From Chytridium lagenaria (taxonomy: Eukaryota; Chytridiomycota; Chytridiomycetes; Chytridiales; Chytridiaceae), in assembly GCA_025449115.1 (NCBI GenBank), contig JAHLKC010000018.1, forward strand, positions 310,001-374,000: a stretch of DNA of 64,000 nt, given 5' to 3'. Made by a program: the position numbers and the translations under genes. Shown here piece by piece: positions 11,325-24,111 of this stretch (positions are counted from its first letter, which is position 1; the number at the start of each line of letters is the position of its first letter). The notes beneath the pieces were generated by a model. The model saw nothing but the letters and a program-made list of their open reading frames with translations. It searched no databases and was not told where the DNA came from.

Positions 11325-14185
11325 CTAATAAGACGGAGGTGTCTCAAACGCATCCTGATGTCTCCTCTGTCTACCCATTTCTCCTCCTTGCTCCAATTCT
11401 CTCAATACAGACACCTCCCTCGTCGTCCCGTCATACAGCGTTGATGAAGCATGCAATAACGCCCGATCACGAACATTAATAATCATTTTACGAATATGCG
11501 GTGATTCGAATCCGATATCATGTTGTAGTGTCCCGTCCGTCAAGCCTAAAAGTTTGGGACCGTCTACATTGTGTTCTACATACATTGTCGTTAGATGTTG
11601 CCGGGGGGGGGAAACACACCTTTGAATCTGTCACAGATATCCTCGTTAAACCCTATTGATACCATCCATTCCGTAACGTCTTGGACGGTCCAACTATGTG
11701 CATCGAGTCTCTCACCAAGGTTTGAGGGCGCCATCTCCACATGACCTCGGTCTCTATTCGACTGCCCATCTCCAAATGCCTGACCAGCCTTCCCATCCCT
11801 CATTGTCCTTTCGGACGTGGCGACAGGGACTACCGTGAAGACAACCTGCTTCTCGTTAGATGATACCGAGGTTGACGCTGGGGGAATTGGATTGTTTGAT
11901 TGAGAGAACTCGAGATGTCCTGTTGTCACTTTTCCAGGTAGCCGTGCAGATCGCGTTGAGACCATCGCGAAAGCACCGTTTTCGTTAGCATCGACCGTGG
12001 GTTTCCATGTCCTTCGTGCCATTCGGAAGGCGATGAATATGGCGAAACAGACGAGAAGGAATGACGCGATGGAGATGGTGACCGCAGCAAGGATGGGGAA
12101 GGACACTCCATTTGAGATGGAGGGTAACGATCCGTCTATGGGCGTGGTGGCGACCGCGGTGAAACGTGGAGGTTGGTCCAGGTCCTTGGTGGTCGTTTGT
12201 TGAGGGGTGGTTGGCATTATTGAACCTGAAGCGACGGCGACGATGTTTGCACGTGTTTCAGGAAGTACGACATCCTCTGCGGCTTGGACAAAGTTGATGA
12301 TGATAGGTGTGGTGGTGGTGATTGAAATGAGGGTAGGGATTGTGGTAATGGGCATCGATGTTGAGGCCGTAGCGGAAGGTATATCATCAATGGATGAGGT
12401 GGATGCTGAATCGGTGGGGGGTGGGATGGGATCGAATTCTTGCCAGCGACCTGCGAGCTTTTCGCGTTCAATGTTTGCGATACATGTCTCTCGCGGGTTT
12501 TGTTTCCCAAACCTATCCAGCAATGTTAGATGATATACATGTTCAACGTGGTTGCAATAAATGAATTCAGGCCATGGTCGAACTAGGAAAAAAAAAACAA
12601 ACAAAGCGTATTCAATCTTACCCTCGTAGTGCCTCTGGGAAGGTGGAGTTAACGTCTGGTTCAAATTCGACGCAATTTTGATCAACTGCACTGAAAACCA
12701 TCCATAAATGTCAGTATCGCTCCGATGTGCTCCTGGAAAAAAACAAAACATGCTATTACCCCAATGCTAAGCTACTGGTAACCTTGGTAGGGAAGGTGCC
12801 ATGAAACCAGTTTCTGGCAATATCGGAAATATCCTTCCCTTCCATTACTTGAGAAAATATTATATTCCAAGAGGTCTTCCCAAGGAGGAAACGATCCGCC
12901 AAGCTTATTATCCGAAAGAAATCTGAGCCGTTGTGAGTTGGATAGAGTTTAAACGGCGAGAACTCACAGGTATTTCAACTTTGGAAGACTCAGTAATGAT
13001 TTTGGTATAGATCCTGTAAGCTCATTTTCCGTTAAAGACAACGATTCTAAATTCTTAAGTGTGCTCAAGGCATTCGGGATGGCCCCAGCTAATCGACAAT
13101 CACTTAAGTCTAGAAAATCTAAGTAACGTCAACAATAAAGATATATCTACTCACCACTTTAAAATCGATACCGACATAGAATGCCAGGAAGAGTTAGTCA
13201 GCTTTACAAATTGTGATAATTCAAAGAGCACGAATTTAACAGCTATTATGTACATACAGGGAAACGAGGCTCTGAAGTTTGCTGATAGCTGGAGGGATAC
13301 TTCTGATGCGAGACCTACGCACGGATAGCGACAAAAGTTTTGGAAGATCACCAATCGAAAGGGGCAGTTCATCAAAGCTGACAGAGACAAAAGAACTGAG
13401 GCAGTATAAAGTATTAGCCAAGCGCTAAAAATTGGGGTAGATGCAAAAAGCGGTTTAAATAAATCTCACTTACGCTCTTTTCAAATTCTTAAGCTCACCA
13501 AATTCTGTAGGGATACTTATGAATTGACTGAACTTGAACGGCTCTATAGGCACTGAATTGAGATACCTAACAAAAAGTGTGAGTGGGCATGCAATACGAC
13601 AAGATTCTGAACGTCCTCACATTTCCTCTAAGGCGTTCATGTTTTTTATAGATGTTGGCAACGATCCATAAAAACTCCCCCATAATTGAAGGATTTTAAG
13701 TTTGCCAAGATTGCCGAGTGCTGTGGGGTAAGTCGACTTGAACCTTGAGGTGGTGAAGTAAAAACGTCTTTGACATATTTAGAAAAAAGCGACGTACGCC
13801 ACACTCACAGATTCACCAATTCCGTCAATCCACCTATGGCTTCCATAGTCGTCACCTCTGGGCATGTAGTGTAAGAGCATGGATCCGTTTCCAGGAAATT
13901 CCAACTCATATCACTAAACACCAACATGAAATCAACTCACGAAAAACGAATTGATCATGCCCTACATTTCTACAATTCTTTTCGTCACCGCATCGCAAGT
14001 GATGTTAAAGTCTCCATTGTAGTCCACATACGGATCAGGATAAAGATAAGAACTGGAGACACCACAACACGCCGATGATGATATGAATGGGAACATGCCG
14101 TTCACATGCAAACAGTCATCGCTCTCCTCTAATGGTTTTGGGGAGTAGGCTGCGGTGGGATCGGCTCGAATCCGACATCCCCCAT
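11325..14185 (-). CDS. LRR-transmembrane-SAM protein, copy 2 (most complete C-terminal half)
   Basis: The conserved start MGDVGFEPIPPQPTP is at 14185. One base is missing in a C/A run near 14150 before the family motif EESDDCLHVNGMFPF. Short exons between about 13970 and 12800 encode leucine-rich repeats, including LPLSIGDLPKLLSLSV and RSIPPAISKLQSLVSLYV. A long uninterrupted exon (12514-11618) carries the juxtamembrane Cys segment (RETCIANIEREKLAGRWQEF), a Thr/Ser/Pro stalk, a helix (ILAAVTISIASFLLVCFAIF) followed by basic residues, a cytoplasmic linker, and the first half of the SAM domain (SWTVQDVTEWMVSIGFNEDI). An intron near 11586-11617 precedes the second half (GPKLLGLTDGTLQHDIGFE) and the tail DAFETPPSY. 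The stop is at 11325. This copy gives the clearest view of the topology: ectodomain outside, SAM inside. No cleavable signal peptide is visible. Confidence 0.85.
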
Positions 14186-14979
14186 CGCTGCGAGGGTTTG
14201 TGATGGTGAAAATGGGAAGGTGAAAAAACGGTCTACTTGGATTGCCTGGGTCTTTCCTCATATTGAACACAAAATAAAAGGGCCAAGTTTCTTGTATATA
14301 GCGCCAAAAAAAAAAAAAAAAAAAAAAAAGAAAGAAAAATATGTCATGGTGATATTTAATTATGACCTAATAGGTAGCCGGACCATGACTGCACAGCGAG
14401 AAAACCTTACTCCGCAATAATAAAGTGTTCTGCTCATGCCAAACATTCTTCTTCCTCCATGATGTAACGCGAGAATACGCTAACGGAAAAGCAAGAGACT
14501 CGAAATTCATAGCATTCTTCATCCATTTATCCTGATCCTCATGTCCGGAATGATATGTGCCCCTCTCGCTCTCTTAAGTTTCTTAGCACATCCATAAAAC
14601 CATATTACAAAGAACCACCATACTTGTATTGCAAGCCAACCTTTCCAAGCCAAAATCCATCAACATCCTACACACACAAAAACCATTGACTTGAGGAGCA
14701 AAGCAATAATGAAAAACGCATAATACAAAAGAAAACCAAAAAAAAAAAAAAAAAAAAAAAAACACCACTTAGCACGCCATAAAATCCACAAAATCTCAAA
14801 AGCTGCAACAAGAAAGTCCAAAACAAAGATACACTTGCAAACATGCCAAGAAACAACTATACATACATACATACATACAAACATCCTAAACCAAACACGG
14901 GACACCTCATCCAAGAACTAAAAGGGGGTTGCAAAAACAAAAAAGCAAAAAGAAACCATCAACCCCCAAAAAAAGATAT
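14186..14979. other. Intergenic region with long A-tracts
   Basis: No supported gene. Two A-runs of 24-25 bases lie at 14306-14329 and 14738-14762, and a CATA microsatellite lies at about 14860-14881. Open frames here consist mainly of these low-complexity runs. Confidence 0.5.
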
Positions 14980-17900
14980 TTACCCTCTCACAATCCCATC
15001 CCCTAAAGCCCTTTCGCGTTCACTCCCCGTCCTATTCATAAAATTCAAACCCACACAATAAGCGTCCATCTCCTCAATCATATAATACTTTTTCCCCCAC
15101 GAATTCCCCCACCTCTCATTCTCACTGCACCTCAAAAACCAATCCGGCGAACACGCATCCCCATCGATCGGATTTCCAAACCAAAACGGGAAGATGCGGG
15201 ATGCCTCGTTTTCATTTTTCGCGCCTGCACAGAAAGCGTTCAGAAAAAAAAAAAAAAGCGGGGACAAAGAGGTCAAAACGAAACAACAAAAAAAGAGGCT
15301 TGAACGAAACCAGGAACAAGACGAGGTTAGAAAAGATTAAATCACCTATCCCTAAAGTAAACACCACAAACACAAAACTCAACGAAATCGCCACCCCGAA
15401 TCCAACGCTGCCGCCGTCGATAAGCATACTTTTTCCACCACCCATGTCGATACCGTTTCAAAAAAAAGTTAAAGAAAACTCCCACCAAAAGCGGCGTAAT
15501 CATATCACTCTTTGCACTCCCAACCTGTGTAGGGAATACCGCAATCAACGGTACATTCACAAGGTGCCAGTATCCTTTAGGATACATTCTATGGAGAGTG
15601 TAAGGGATGAACGGGAGAACGAAGCCAACAAGAAATCCGAGAAGCGTCCATTGGTATGGTGAGCCAGGCCCAAAGAATCGGGCAGGTCCGATTTGCACCC
15701 CAGATGGCGCCGGCGCGGATAAAGACATTGTAGTTGGTCGCGGTCCAACCGAGAGGTGCATCGGGGGTTTGAAGTTTCCAAATGTTGCATTGGTTAAGGC
15801 CGTCATCGTTGAGGGTGCAAACCTTGCCGAACGACTCGTAAATGCCCTTTGCGACAAAAACGTTGATCATGGCTATAATGATAAGTCAGCGATAAATGAA
15901 AGATCGAGGGCCAAAAAACGATGTTAAAGGTTGAAGGTAAAAGAGAGCGTGAAAAATTTATAACAGAATAAGATGTGAAATGCGATTTAAACACAGACTC
16001 AGGAAAAGAAAAAAAAAGGGCACAAACCAGCAAGAACGGTAAACACAAGCTGCGTTCCAAACATAATCCTCGGTGGAATTTTCATATAATGTCCCAACTT
16101 CAAATCAGCCACCAAAAACAATCCCTGCGCCATCGCCATAAAACTCAACGTCTTAAACGACATAACAGCGGCTGTACGTCCCGGGAGAATCAACCCAATC
16201 AAAAACTCCGACATGACATTCAATCCAATAAGCTGACCACTGATAGCAAGAATAATACCCAGAGGGAGCACAGATACAACGGCTAGAGCGAGACCAAGTA
16301 TGACACCCCACCAGGGGAGATCGAAACCGCCAAATTGACAGACGAGGATGGAAATAAGGACGTTGACGGAGAGGACGATAATGTACCAAAGATCGGGAAC
16401 TTCGGGGTAGACAGACATGAGACGGGCGTGAATGTCTTGAGTGTCGAGCTCGGCAAGTGTGGATTTAAAGCGGGCTATAATATCCTTCGAATACCAGAGC
16501 GCCACATGAACAATAGCCGCCACAAATACCTATTTCCCCCAAAAAAAACAAAAAAAATTTAGCTCACGAAGATAAAGATGAAAGAATCACTCACCACAAA
16601 CGACGCAAAATATTCGACCGCGAACATGGTGGTTATGTAAATCGGTTTATGCGCGTTATAAAAGTCTTCGTCCAATACCAGGTTCGGGGGCTTCACAAAA
16701 TTATGTGGAGACACGGGTCGTCCTTCACGGTCAAAAAGAGCAGGGGTGTTGACAGCTTGACCAAGCGGGAACATGCCCGTCCCATTAGGTCCATACCGCG
16801 GCGAAGCTCCCAACTGAGAATCCATACCAAACGCATCCCTCTGCCACAGAATCGGTGTCACAACCCACGCCATAAGCCATACTATAGTATAGTTAGGAAA
16901 CAAAAGAGTTTATAATACGCACATCCAAACACCTGATTCATGAGTGCCCAAAGCGGAGTCGTAATGGGTGCCATCGCCGATATAACATTCCAATCGAATG
17001 ATAAACTCAGCATCCCATACCCCTGATACGCGGACCCAAGGATCCTCGTGAGTTGCGGGTTAGGGGTTGCTGGCGCAATGTAACAGAGGATGGAGATGGC
17101 AGAGAGGATAGGCATGATGTAGCCCGGGAGGAGTTGCCAAGCAGCACATGCGAATGTGACGAGCCAGAAATGGGCGTAACGGGTTCGACGAAGACTACGG
17201 TCTGTGGGGATGCCGTCGGTGGCGGTGGAGTGGGGACGCTCGTGGAGAGAGTTAAGCATGGCGCAGACAGACAGGGTTGTGGGCCAAACCTATGATTGAA
17301 TATTAAAGCTTATGTGATAAATCGAAATACTACCATTTTTGATGGTTTAACCAAGTAACGTCTGCACAACCCCGCGAGACCATACCTAAATAACAATTAG
17401 CCACGGTCAAGATGAGGTTGATGATACTGACCCCACTATCTGAGTGTTGATTGCAAAGAACACGGCAGCCACATCGGTTAAATTCTCCTGATAAAGTTGG
17501 TACTCTGGCCAACAATGTTATATAGCGCGTAAGCTGAACCCACCAGAAAGGAAGAGAAAAGGGTTAAATACAATTAAAGTAGTCGCAATGAAGATGATAA
17601 AGTTTATAATTCTACGAACCAGGCGACGCAGTGCAACTACAAATAACATATATCAAGGTGTGCTCCTTGTAATTAAACGGTCCCGGATTCAATATCCCCT
17701 TTGGTAATACCTTCTCCATGAACTTTCCAATGGGATAAGCCAACAGCACTCCAATGAACGCATTTGTCGAAAACGAATTCGTACGAAAACTGAACAGGAC
17801 ATTCAACACACACATGAGCAACCCAAAGAATCCTCCAAGCACAATTACTCTGAATGTCAACACTGGAAGCGTAGGGTCATCTTCTCGATGAACGACGGCG

Positions 17901-18250
17901 TCAACCATGTCATAGATTTCCGCTTCCTCGGCATCCATTGGCGTGTGCTTGGGTGAACCGAGTTCGGGGTTGGCGGTATCAAAGGTGCTCGCGTCATCGC
18001 CGAAGGCATCTTCCACTTTGACTGTACCAGGGTCTGTGGTGATATCAAAGGGAGTGGCTACTTTGCTGGTGATGGAGATGGACTCTCGAGTCGTTGCGGG
18101 ATATGCCTGGGCCACCAGGAACGGTTCGGACGATGCTCCCGTAGTGGTGGATGTGGTTGTGACCCCATCTGGTGGTTGTTGAATAGAATTCTCCTCGGCA
18201 ACAGTTGATGCAAAGCTCTCTCCTGTAGTCAATGGTTTTGATGACTCCAT
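14980..18250 (-). CDS. Oligopeptide transporter (OPT family)
   Basis: This is a multi-exon membrane transporter. The N-terminal cytosolic region of about 130 residues is Ser/Thr rich and acidic (from ATG 18250), followed by the first helices (FRVIVLGGFFGLLMCVLNVL) and family signatures such as AYPIGKFMEKVLPKG, FNYKEHTLIYVI, AYALYNIVGQ, LTDVAAVFFAINTQIVG, GLDWN-like SFDWNVISAMAPITTPLWAL, and a C-terminal hydrophobic block (TPLLVGVFFNFFLKRYRHGWW). OPT proteins couple uptake of small peptides, or in some members metal chelates, to the proton gradient at the plasma membrane. One base appears missing near 17500, and others near 15710 and 15430; the reading continues convincingly across them. It is transcribed divergently from LRR-SAM copy 3. 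The substrate cannot be told from sequence. Confidence 0.85.
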
Positions 18251-18254
18251 ACTA

Positions 18255-18282
18255 AATGGATGGATGGATGGATGGATGGATG
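18255..18282. repeat. (ATGG)n microsatellite
   Basis: Seven consecutive ATGG units immediately upstream of the OPT start codon at 18250, within the 400-bp divergent interval shared with LRR-SAM copy 3. Confidence 0.9.
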
Positions 18283-18652
18283 TGGGAAGGATGATTGAAT
18301 ATTCAAATAAATAAGTAAATATGCTCCAAAGTAGTAAATATTTAACTACTATTTAAATAAAATATCAATGGGAATTCAAAGCTTGTTGCTTTTCTTGATA
18401 AGCAAAACAAGCTTTATCTGAAATCAACAAAAACTGTATGTAGCACAAACCAAGCATTTTATTTTATAATAATAATGAGGCAACAAAAATTATTCTGCGC
18501 AGGGATTTCTTTTCTTTTTATTTATTTATTTATTTTTTTTATTTTTAAAAAAAACATTTTTTCTTTTTTGAATCGTCTTCAGTGGGACAAAAAACAGGGC
18601 ACCAACGTAACAGGAATCCTGTCTTAGTTATAGTTACCTCACTTTAAACGTT
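18283..18652. other. Divergent intergenic interval, OPT gene and LRR-SAM copy 3
   Basis: An AT-rich interval of about 370 bp between the divergent starts of the transporter (18250 -) and LRR-SAM copy 3 (18653 +). It presumably holds both promoters. A pyrimidine and T-rich stretch lies at 18508-18560. No specific element was recognised. Confidence 0.4.
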
Positions 18653-21621
18653 ATGAGCGAGGTGGGTTTGGAGCCCATTCCACCGCAGCCTACTCCGCCT
18701 GAGCCTCTAGGGGAGAGCAGTGACTGCGTGCATATGAATGCCATGTTCCCATTCATACCATCATCTGCCTGTTGCGGTTTCTCCTGGATCTTAACTTATC
18801 CTGATCCGTATGTGGACTACAATGGAAACTATAACATCACTTGCGATGCGGTGACGAAAAGAATTGTAGAAATGTATGCATGATCGTCATATTCTTTACC
18901 TGATTCAATGTTGGTTTTTAGTGATATGAATTGGAATTTTCTGGAAACGGATCCATGTTCTTATACAACATGCCCAGAGGTGACCACTTTGGAAGCCATC
19001 GGTGGATTGACGGAAGTAGTGAAAATGTATGTATGATCCTAGTGTCTCTTTGCCTAATTCTGATACGTCAAAGACATTTCATTTCACCAGCTCAAGGTTC
19101 AAGTCAACGTACCCGAAAGCCCTCGGCAATCTTCGCAAACTTAAATCCCTTCAACTTTGGGGAGTTTTATGGTACATTGCCGTCAACTATCGAGAATTTA
19201 GACGCCTTAGAAAAAATGTAAGGAGATAACATATGTTCAGGATGTTGAAGAGTAGTCGTCTCTTACCTCTTTCGTCAGTTCCCTTGATTCGGTGCCTATC
19301 ATGTCGTTTAAGAATATTCAATCTATACGGATTCCTCGTGAAATTGGAAAGCTAAAAAATTTAAAAGATGCGTAAGTGCGTTTCCTATAGCGTTTTAAAA
19401 GAGTCCATTACCCCTTTCTTATTTGCAAACTGATAATGCTGTTACAGTTCGTTTGGCTCTGTTAGTTGGGAAGAACTGCCAGATTCGATTGGAGATCTTT
19501 CCACATTAACCCGATTAAGATTGGAGAATATTCGACTTACAGAAATTCCTTCGTCTTTTGCAAATCTCAAGACCCTCACACACTTGTGCGTACCAACTTT
19601 AATACAATTTACCGTTTGCCTCGCCTTTTGTTTTCCTTTTCTTCCGCTTAAGATCTAACCTAATATCTCCTTCTCTGATCTTAAATCTCGATTCTATGAT
19701 GTTAGGAGTAAGTTTTTTTTTCCTTTTTTTGTCGATTACTTTTTTGTAACAGCAATAACTTTTAGGCATAACTTACTGTCGACTCACTGGAGCAATTCCA
19801 AACGCCTTCTCTGCTCTCAAAAACTAGATATTTAGATTTGAACAGCAATGAACTCACAGGAGCTATTCCATTATCTCTCCTGAGCCTTCCAAAACTAGAA
19901 ATATTGTAAGCTCACCGTTTTAAATATTCGTTGTGACTTACGAATTAGAGGACTTTCCAATAATAAGTTGGGCGGACATTACCTGCTGTGGGGACCTTGC
20001 ACCTTTGAATCTTTTTAAAAACGGCTCACCTTTCATATTTCGGAACTTATTTATGGCGCAATTTCTACGGATTTGCTTCGTTGCCTATCAAAGGATGTGA
20101 GTCGATGGTGTTTGTAACAAAATATAGCTGACATAGAGGATTTATTTGGTCGGTAGATCACTGATCAAAACTGCTTAAGATTCGAAGGGCCACGGCCGAT
20201 TTCGTGAATACAGAAAAGTTTAGTGGGTGAGTTATGTTTTTTATGTATAGAATTCATTTTCAGAGATTTGAAACGCTACAGTTGTTTTGTAAAGTTGTAG
20301 TTCTTTTATGTTTTAGCGACGTTGCTCTTACTTTATCTTACCTTTTTTTTGTTCCCCAGTTTTGGAACTCAAGAGCCACAAGCGACATGCATTGCGAAAA
20401 TTGAATTAGAAAAGCTCGCCGGTCGCTGGCAAGAATTTGATCCCATCGTAATTCCGGTAGATCCTATAACTACCTCATCAGCACCTGCTCTTCTACAGCC
20501 ACACCTTCACCATCCGCCGCCGTACATCAATCCCGAATTTTATTGATCCAAGCAACCCTATTATCATTGATTTTACTCAAACTCTCGACCCCGTCGTACT
20601 TCCTGAAACACGAGTCAACTTCCTTTCCCGCGCTTTAGAATCCTTCACAGTCTCAACTCTTCCGCAAACCCCTACCCAGACAAGGGTTCTAACGCACCAC
20701 CCCGATTCACCGCCCTCGCTACATCTACGTATCCGCCTGAAATACCTTACGGCACTGGAGGATTTCCTGGCACAACCGTCCTCACTTACGTCGCCTCGTG
20801 CTCTTTATCCTCCTCGTTATTTTTATTGCTTTCCGAATTGAACGACGACGCTCACCGAAAGCCTTACCCGTTGCCAACGAAGGCGGAACCATCACGACCT
20901 CACCACCACGTTCTTTATGGCCAACACTATCACCTCGTTCCATTTCGGTGCCCGAAGAAAAACCGATCCCGCTATTTGAAGGGCCTTTACGGCCACCACC
21001 AACGTCATCGGAGGATACGCTGTTTCTTAATCCCGCCATCACAGGATCGACTTCTTTACCGTTAAATATTGATACCTCGGATGATATCCCGCTGCGTCCA
21101 CGGAGATTGAGAGATGTGAAGGCGAGCCAAGTTCAAAGTGAAAAGGCGTTTGGAGTTGGAGATTCGATTTGGATCTTACCCATGTGGAGGTGGTGCCGTC
21201 TGACGGTGGGGTAACACTTGGTGCACAGGGATGGACTGTTGAAGAGGTTCAGGACTGGATGGTATCTGTTGGATTCAATGAAGATGTATGTCAGAGATTT
21301 AAAGGTGATTGTTTTGATCTTTTTTTGTGGCGATGTGATTACCTTGCTTAACGATTGGTATTAGAGCACGATGTTGACGGGACAAAACTTATGGGACTTA
21401 CGGGACCGGATCCTTGAACAAGATATGGCTTTTGAGTCACCACGACTTCGATCGATGATTCTCAATGTTCGAAGCCGAGCGTTCTTGGAGGGGTCGTCAT
21501 CACCGCAACGTCGAGGTGTTCCGGAGGAGTCCCTGTTTTGAGAATAGAAATGGAGGCGGGTGATACGGCGGGTAGACTGAGAAGACATCAGGATGCGTTT
21601 GATTTGCCACCATCTTACTGA
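18653..21621 (+). CDS. LRR-transmembrane-SAM protein, copy 3 (many frame breaks)
   Basis: It starts MSEVGLEPIPPQPTPPEPLG and continues with GESSDCVHMNAMFPF and a Cys-rich cap, then exon 2 WNFLETDPCSYTTCPE. LRR exons follow up to about 20100, then FGTQEPQATCIAKIELEKLA (about 20361), a Pro/Thr stalk, a helix (VLFILLVIFIAFRIERRR, about 20797) and the SAM domain (GWTVEEVQDWMVSVGFNE; intron near 21305-21363). Shifts relative to the paralogs lie near 20500, 20790, 21168-21170 (TTT where copy 4 has TTTT), 21402-21404 (GGG where GG restores family sequence) and 21525. The stop in family frame is the TGA at 21619-21621 after DAFDLPPSY. It has the most breaks of the four and is a true pseudogene candidate, but two shifts are plain homopolymer-length changes. 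Confidence 0.75.
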
Positions 21622-22176
21622 ATGGTTGGGTTGAGTTTTTTTGTATTTATTTGAACTTGTTTTTGGTTCAAGGTTTGGATGTAGACATATATTTTGGTAG
21701 ACCTTATTTAATTTAATGTAATAAATACCTCTTTATGTTTGGATAGTATTCATCTTAAAGAATATGCCTTTGACCAATTTTAGGCTGACTTTACTTGTTT
21801 TAATATTTTGTTTCGCATCGTCTGTTTTTTTATACTTTGTGTTGACTTTTCTACCTCACCTCAATTAGTTTTATTCAGTTGTTGACCTCGTTATTCCTGT
21901 TAAATATTTTCCGTTTCTTTTATTTTTTTCGTGTGTTTTGTTGTTATTTTGCAGACGGGTGGTGGGAGCTTGTCACTTTGCTGTTAAACTTTGCCAGAAT
22001 TTCATGTTATATTCGAACTTCGCAGACATGCCGTGCCCATTTGCTGTTCAGTCTTGTACATAAGCACCACTCAAGTTGGACTCTCAACTCACTTCATCAT
22101 TCGCCTCGTCCTCACTCACGAACGACCGGGCCGAGTAACACTTACATAGCAGACAAAACTACACACAGCTTAATAA
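21622..22176. other. Intergenic region, T-rich
   Basis: Between LRR-SAM copy 3 and Ro60, both on the plus strand. It is T-rich and contains a pyrimidine-rich block with several possible splice acceptors around 21955. A non-coding 5' exon of the Ro60 gene is possible. No gene was supported. Confidence 0.35.
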
Positions 22177-24111
22177 ATGTCTTACCTTCTCAAGCACATT
22201 GCTCCCACCCCCGCCGCATCCACTCCTCAAAGCCGTCCCATCCCTGGCCGCGAAAACGCCATGACGCCCAACAACGCCGGTGGTTTCAGCTTTGCGTTGA
22301 CTCCATGACCCGTCTTACCCGATTCCTCATTCTTGGCAGCGAAAAGGGATCCTACTACGCTTCAGAGCAGACCTTGACCGTTGAGAACCTGACGTTGTTT
22401 CCAAGCTCACGGACGGCAAGGGCCTGGAAGTCGTCAGCACTATCACGGCCATCAACGACGCCAACCGCGCTGCAAAGCAGGACCCGTCGTTGCTTGCTCT
22501 CGCCATGTGCATCAAGAATGGGGATGATGCTACAGAGGGCTGCGGCTCATGAGGCTGTGGGCAAGGTTTGCAGGATACCGACAACTTTGTTTCAATTGTG
22601 GAGTTTGTGACAAAGATGCGCCGATTGTACCTGCAGAGGTCAGAGCGGTGATGTGAAGAGAGATGCACGTGGATCGAAGGGTGGGAGGAAGATGAAGAGG
22701 TCGGCACCTGGAAAGGGGAAGGGGTTTGGAAGGGCGATGAGGCGTACGCTTTCAAAGTGGTATAACGCAAGGAGGTCAGGGATCTTGCTTATACGGTGAC
22801 AAAGTACAAGAACAGGAATGGATGGACGCATGCGGATATTTGTAGGATGGGACATGTACGCCAAAGACCCGTGCGCACGATCTTGTGTTGAGGTACATAC
22901 TCATGGTGTGGAGTCCATGAATGAGGCGTTCAAGATGCAGGTGGTGGCTGCTACGGAGGTTTCTACGGATGATGAGGAATGGACGGATTTGAGCAAGGAC
23001 TTTAGTGAGATGGAGGTCGATGCTAAGCCTGTGGAGGCCATGCCCGCCGTCTCTGTTGAACCTGCGGAGGCGGCTGCTGACAGCAAGACCAAGAAGCCCA
23101 AGCACGACTGCAAGCCCAAGAACTACACCTCTGCTCTCCCCGTGGACCCCAAAGCGATGCAGGAAGCGGTTGAGTTTCTCAACATTACTGACCGTGTGAT
23201 GAAGATGACTGACGAGGACGATGTTGTTCGATTATCAAGGCCCATCGCTTGGCGCGTGAACACCTCCCCTCGCAGCTCCTCAACAGCGTCAAGGTTTGGG
23301 AGGCCCTTCTCGAAACCATGCCCATGACCGCCATGATCCGCAACCTCGGCAAGATGACCTCGATCGACCTCTTGAAGCCTCTCTCCGACGCCGCACACAA
23401 GGTTGCCGAATCGCTCAAGAACACGGATAAGCTCCGAAAGGCGCGTATCCACCCTTTTAACGTGCTCGTGGCGCTCGAGCAGTACAGGCAGGGCCACGGA
23501 CTCAAGGGATCGTTGTCGTGGACGCCAAACCAGGAGATACTTGCGTCGCTCAATGATGCGTTTACGCGTCTTTTGAGAATGTGGAGGCGACGAACAAGAG
23601 GTTTATGATTGTTTGGATGTGTCGGGGTCAATGGAGTGTCGCAGATCCTTGGATCAAACCTTACCCCGCGTGTAGCGTCTGCGGCGATGGCTATGACGTT
23701 TTTGAGGACCGAGCCGCGAACACACTTGATGGCGTTTACCAACAAATTCATCCCTCTCAGCAACATCACCCGAACCGATTCTTTGGAATCTGTTTTGACC
23801 AAAGTCTCGAACCTGACTTTTGGAGCGACGGACTGCGCGCAGCCCATGTTGTATGCGATGGAGAAGAAAATAGAGGTAGATGTTTTTATGGTGTTTACGG
23901 ACTCCGAGACTTGGTTTGGGAAGGTGCACCCTGTTGAGGCTTTGAAGAGGTATCGCAAGACCATGGGGATTCCGGCGAGGTTGATTGTGTTTGGGATGGT
24001 TAGTAATGGATTTTCGATTGCGGATCCGGATGATGCGGGATGTTGGATGTGGCTGGGTTTGATGCTGCGGCGCCAGGCATTGTGAGGGAGTTTGTGATGG
24101 GGAATTTGTAG
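22177..24111 (+). CDS. RO60: Ro60/TROVE RNA-binding protein (frame breaks)
   Basis: The product is a Ro60 (SS-A) homolog of about 640 residues. Recognisable blocks in order are TRLTRFLILGSEKGSYYASE (start of the TROVE HEAT-repeat ring), GKVCRIPTTLFQ, RNGWTHADI, VESMNEAFKMQ, WEALLETMPMTAMIRNLGKM, KARIHPFNVLVALEQYRQGH, then a von Willebrand A domain with MIDAS motif LDVSGSM (about 23615), VFTDSETWFGKVHP, and the C-terminal FGMVSNGFSIADPDD. Animal and bacterial Ro proteins bind misfolded non-coding RNAs and Y RNAs and help RNA quality control. The frame shifts near 22300, 22590, 22860, 23235, 23612 and 24042, yet conserved blocks follow on without gaps. The C-terminus is best read to TAG 24109-24111 (GIVREFVMGNL). 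No introns are seen. No Y RNA was recognised nearby. Confidence 0.85.

Noticed and set aside
12207..12533. Hydrophobic plus-strand frame within LRR-SAM copy 2
   Set aside because: It is the complement of the Thr/Ile-rich stalk of copy 2, which is supported by four-way paralogy.
23185..23964. 259-residue open frame antisense to Ro60
   Set aside because: It overlaps the Ro60 coding blocks on the other strand, shows no family features, and arises from the GC-rich codon use of the real gene.
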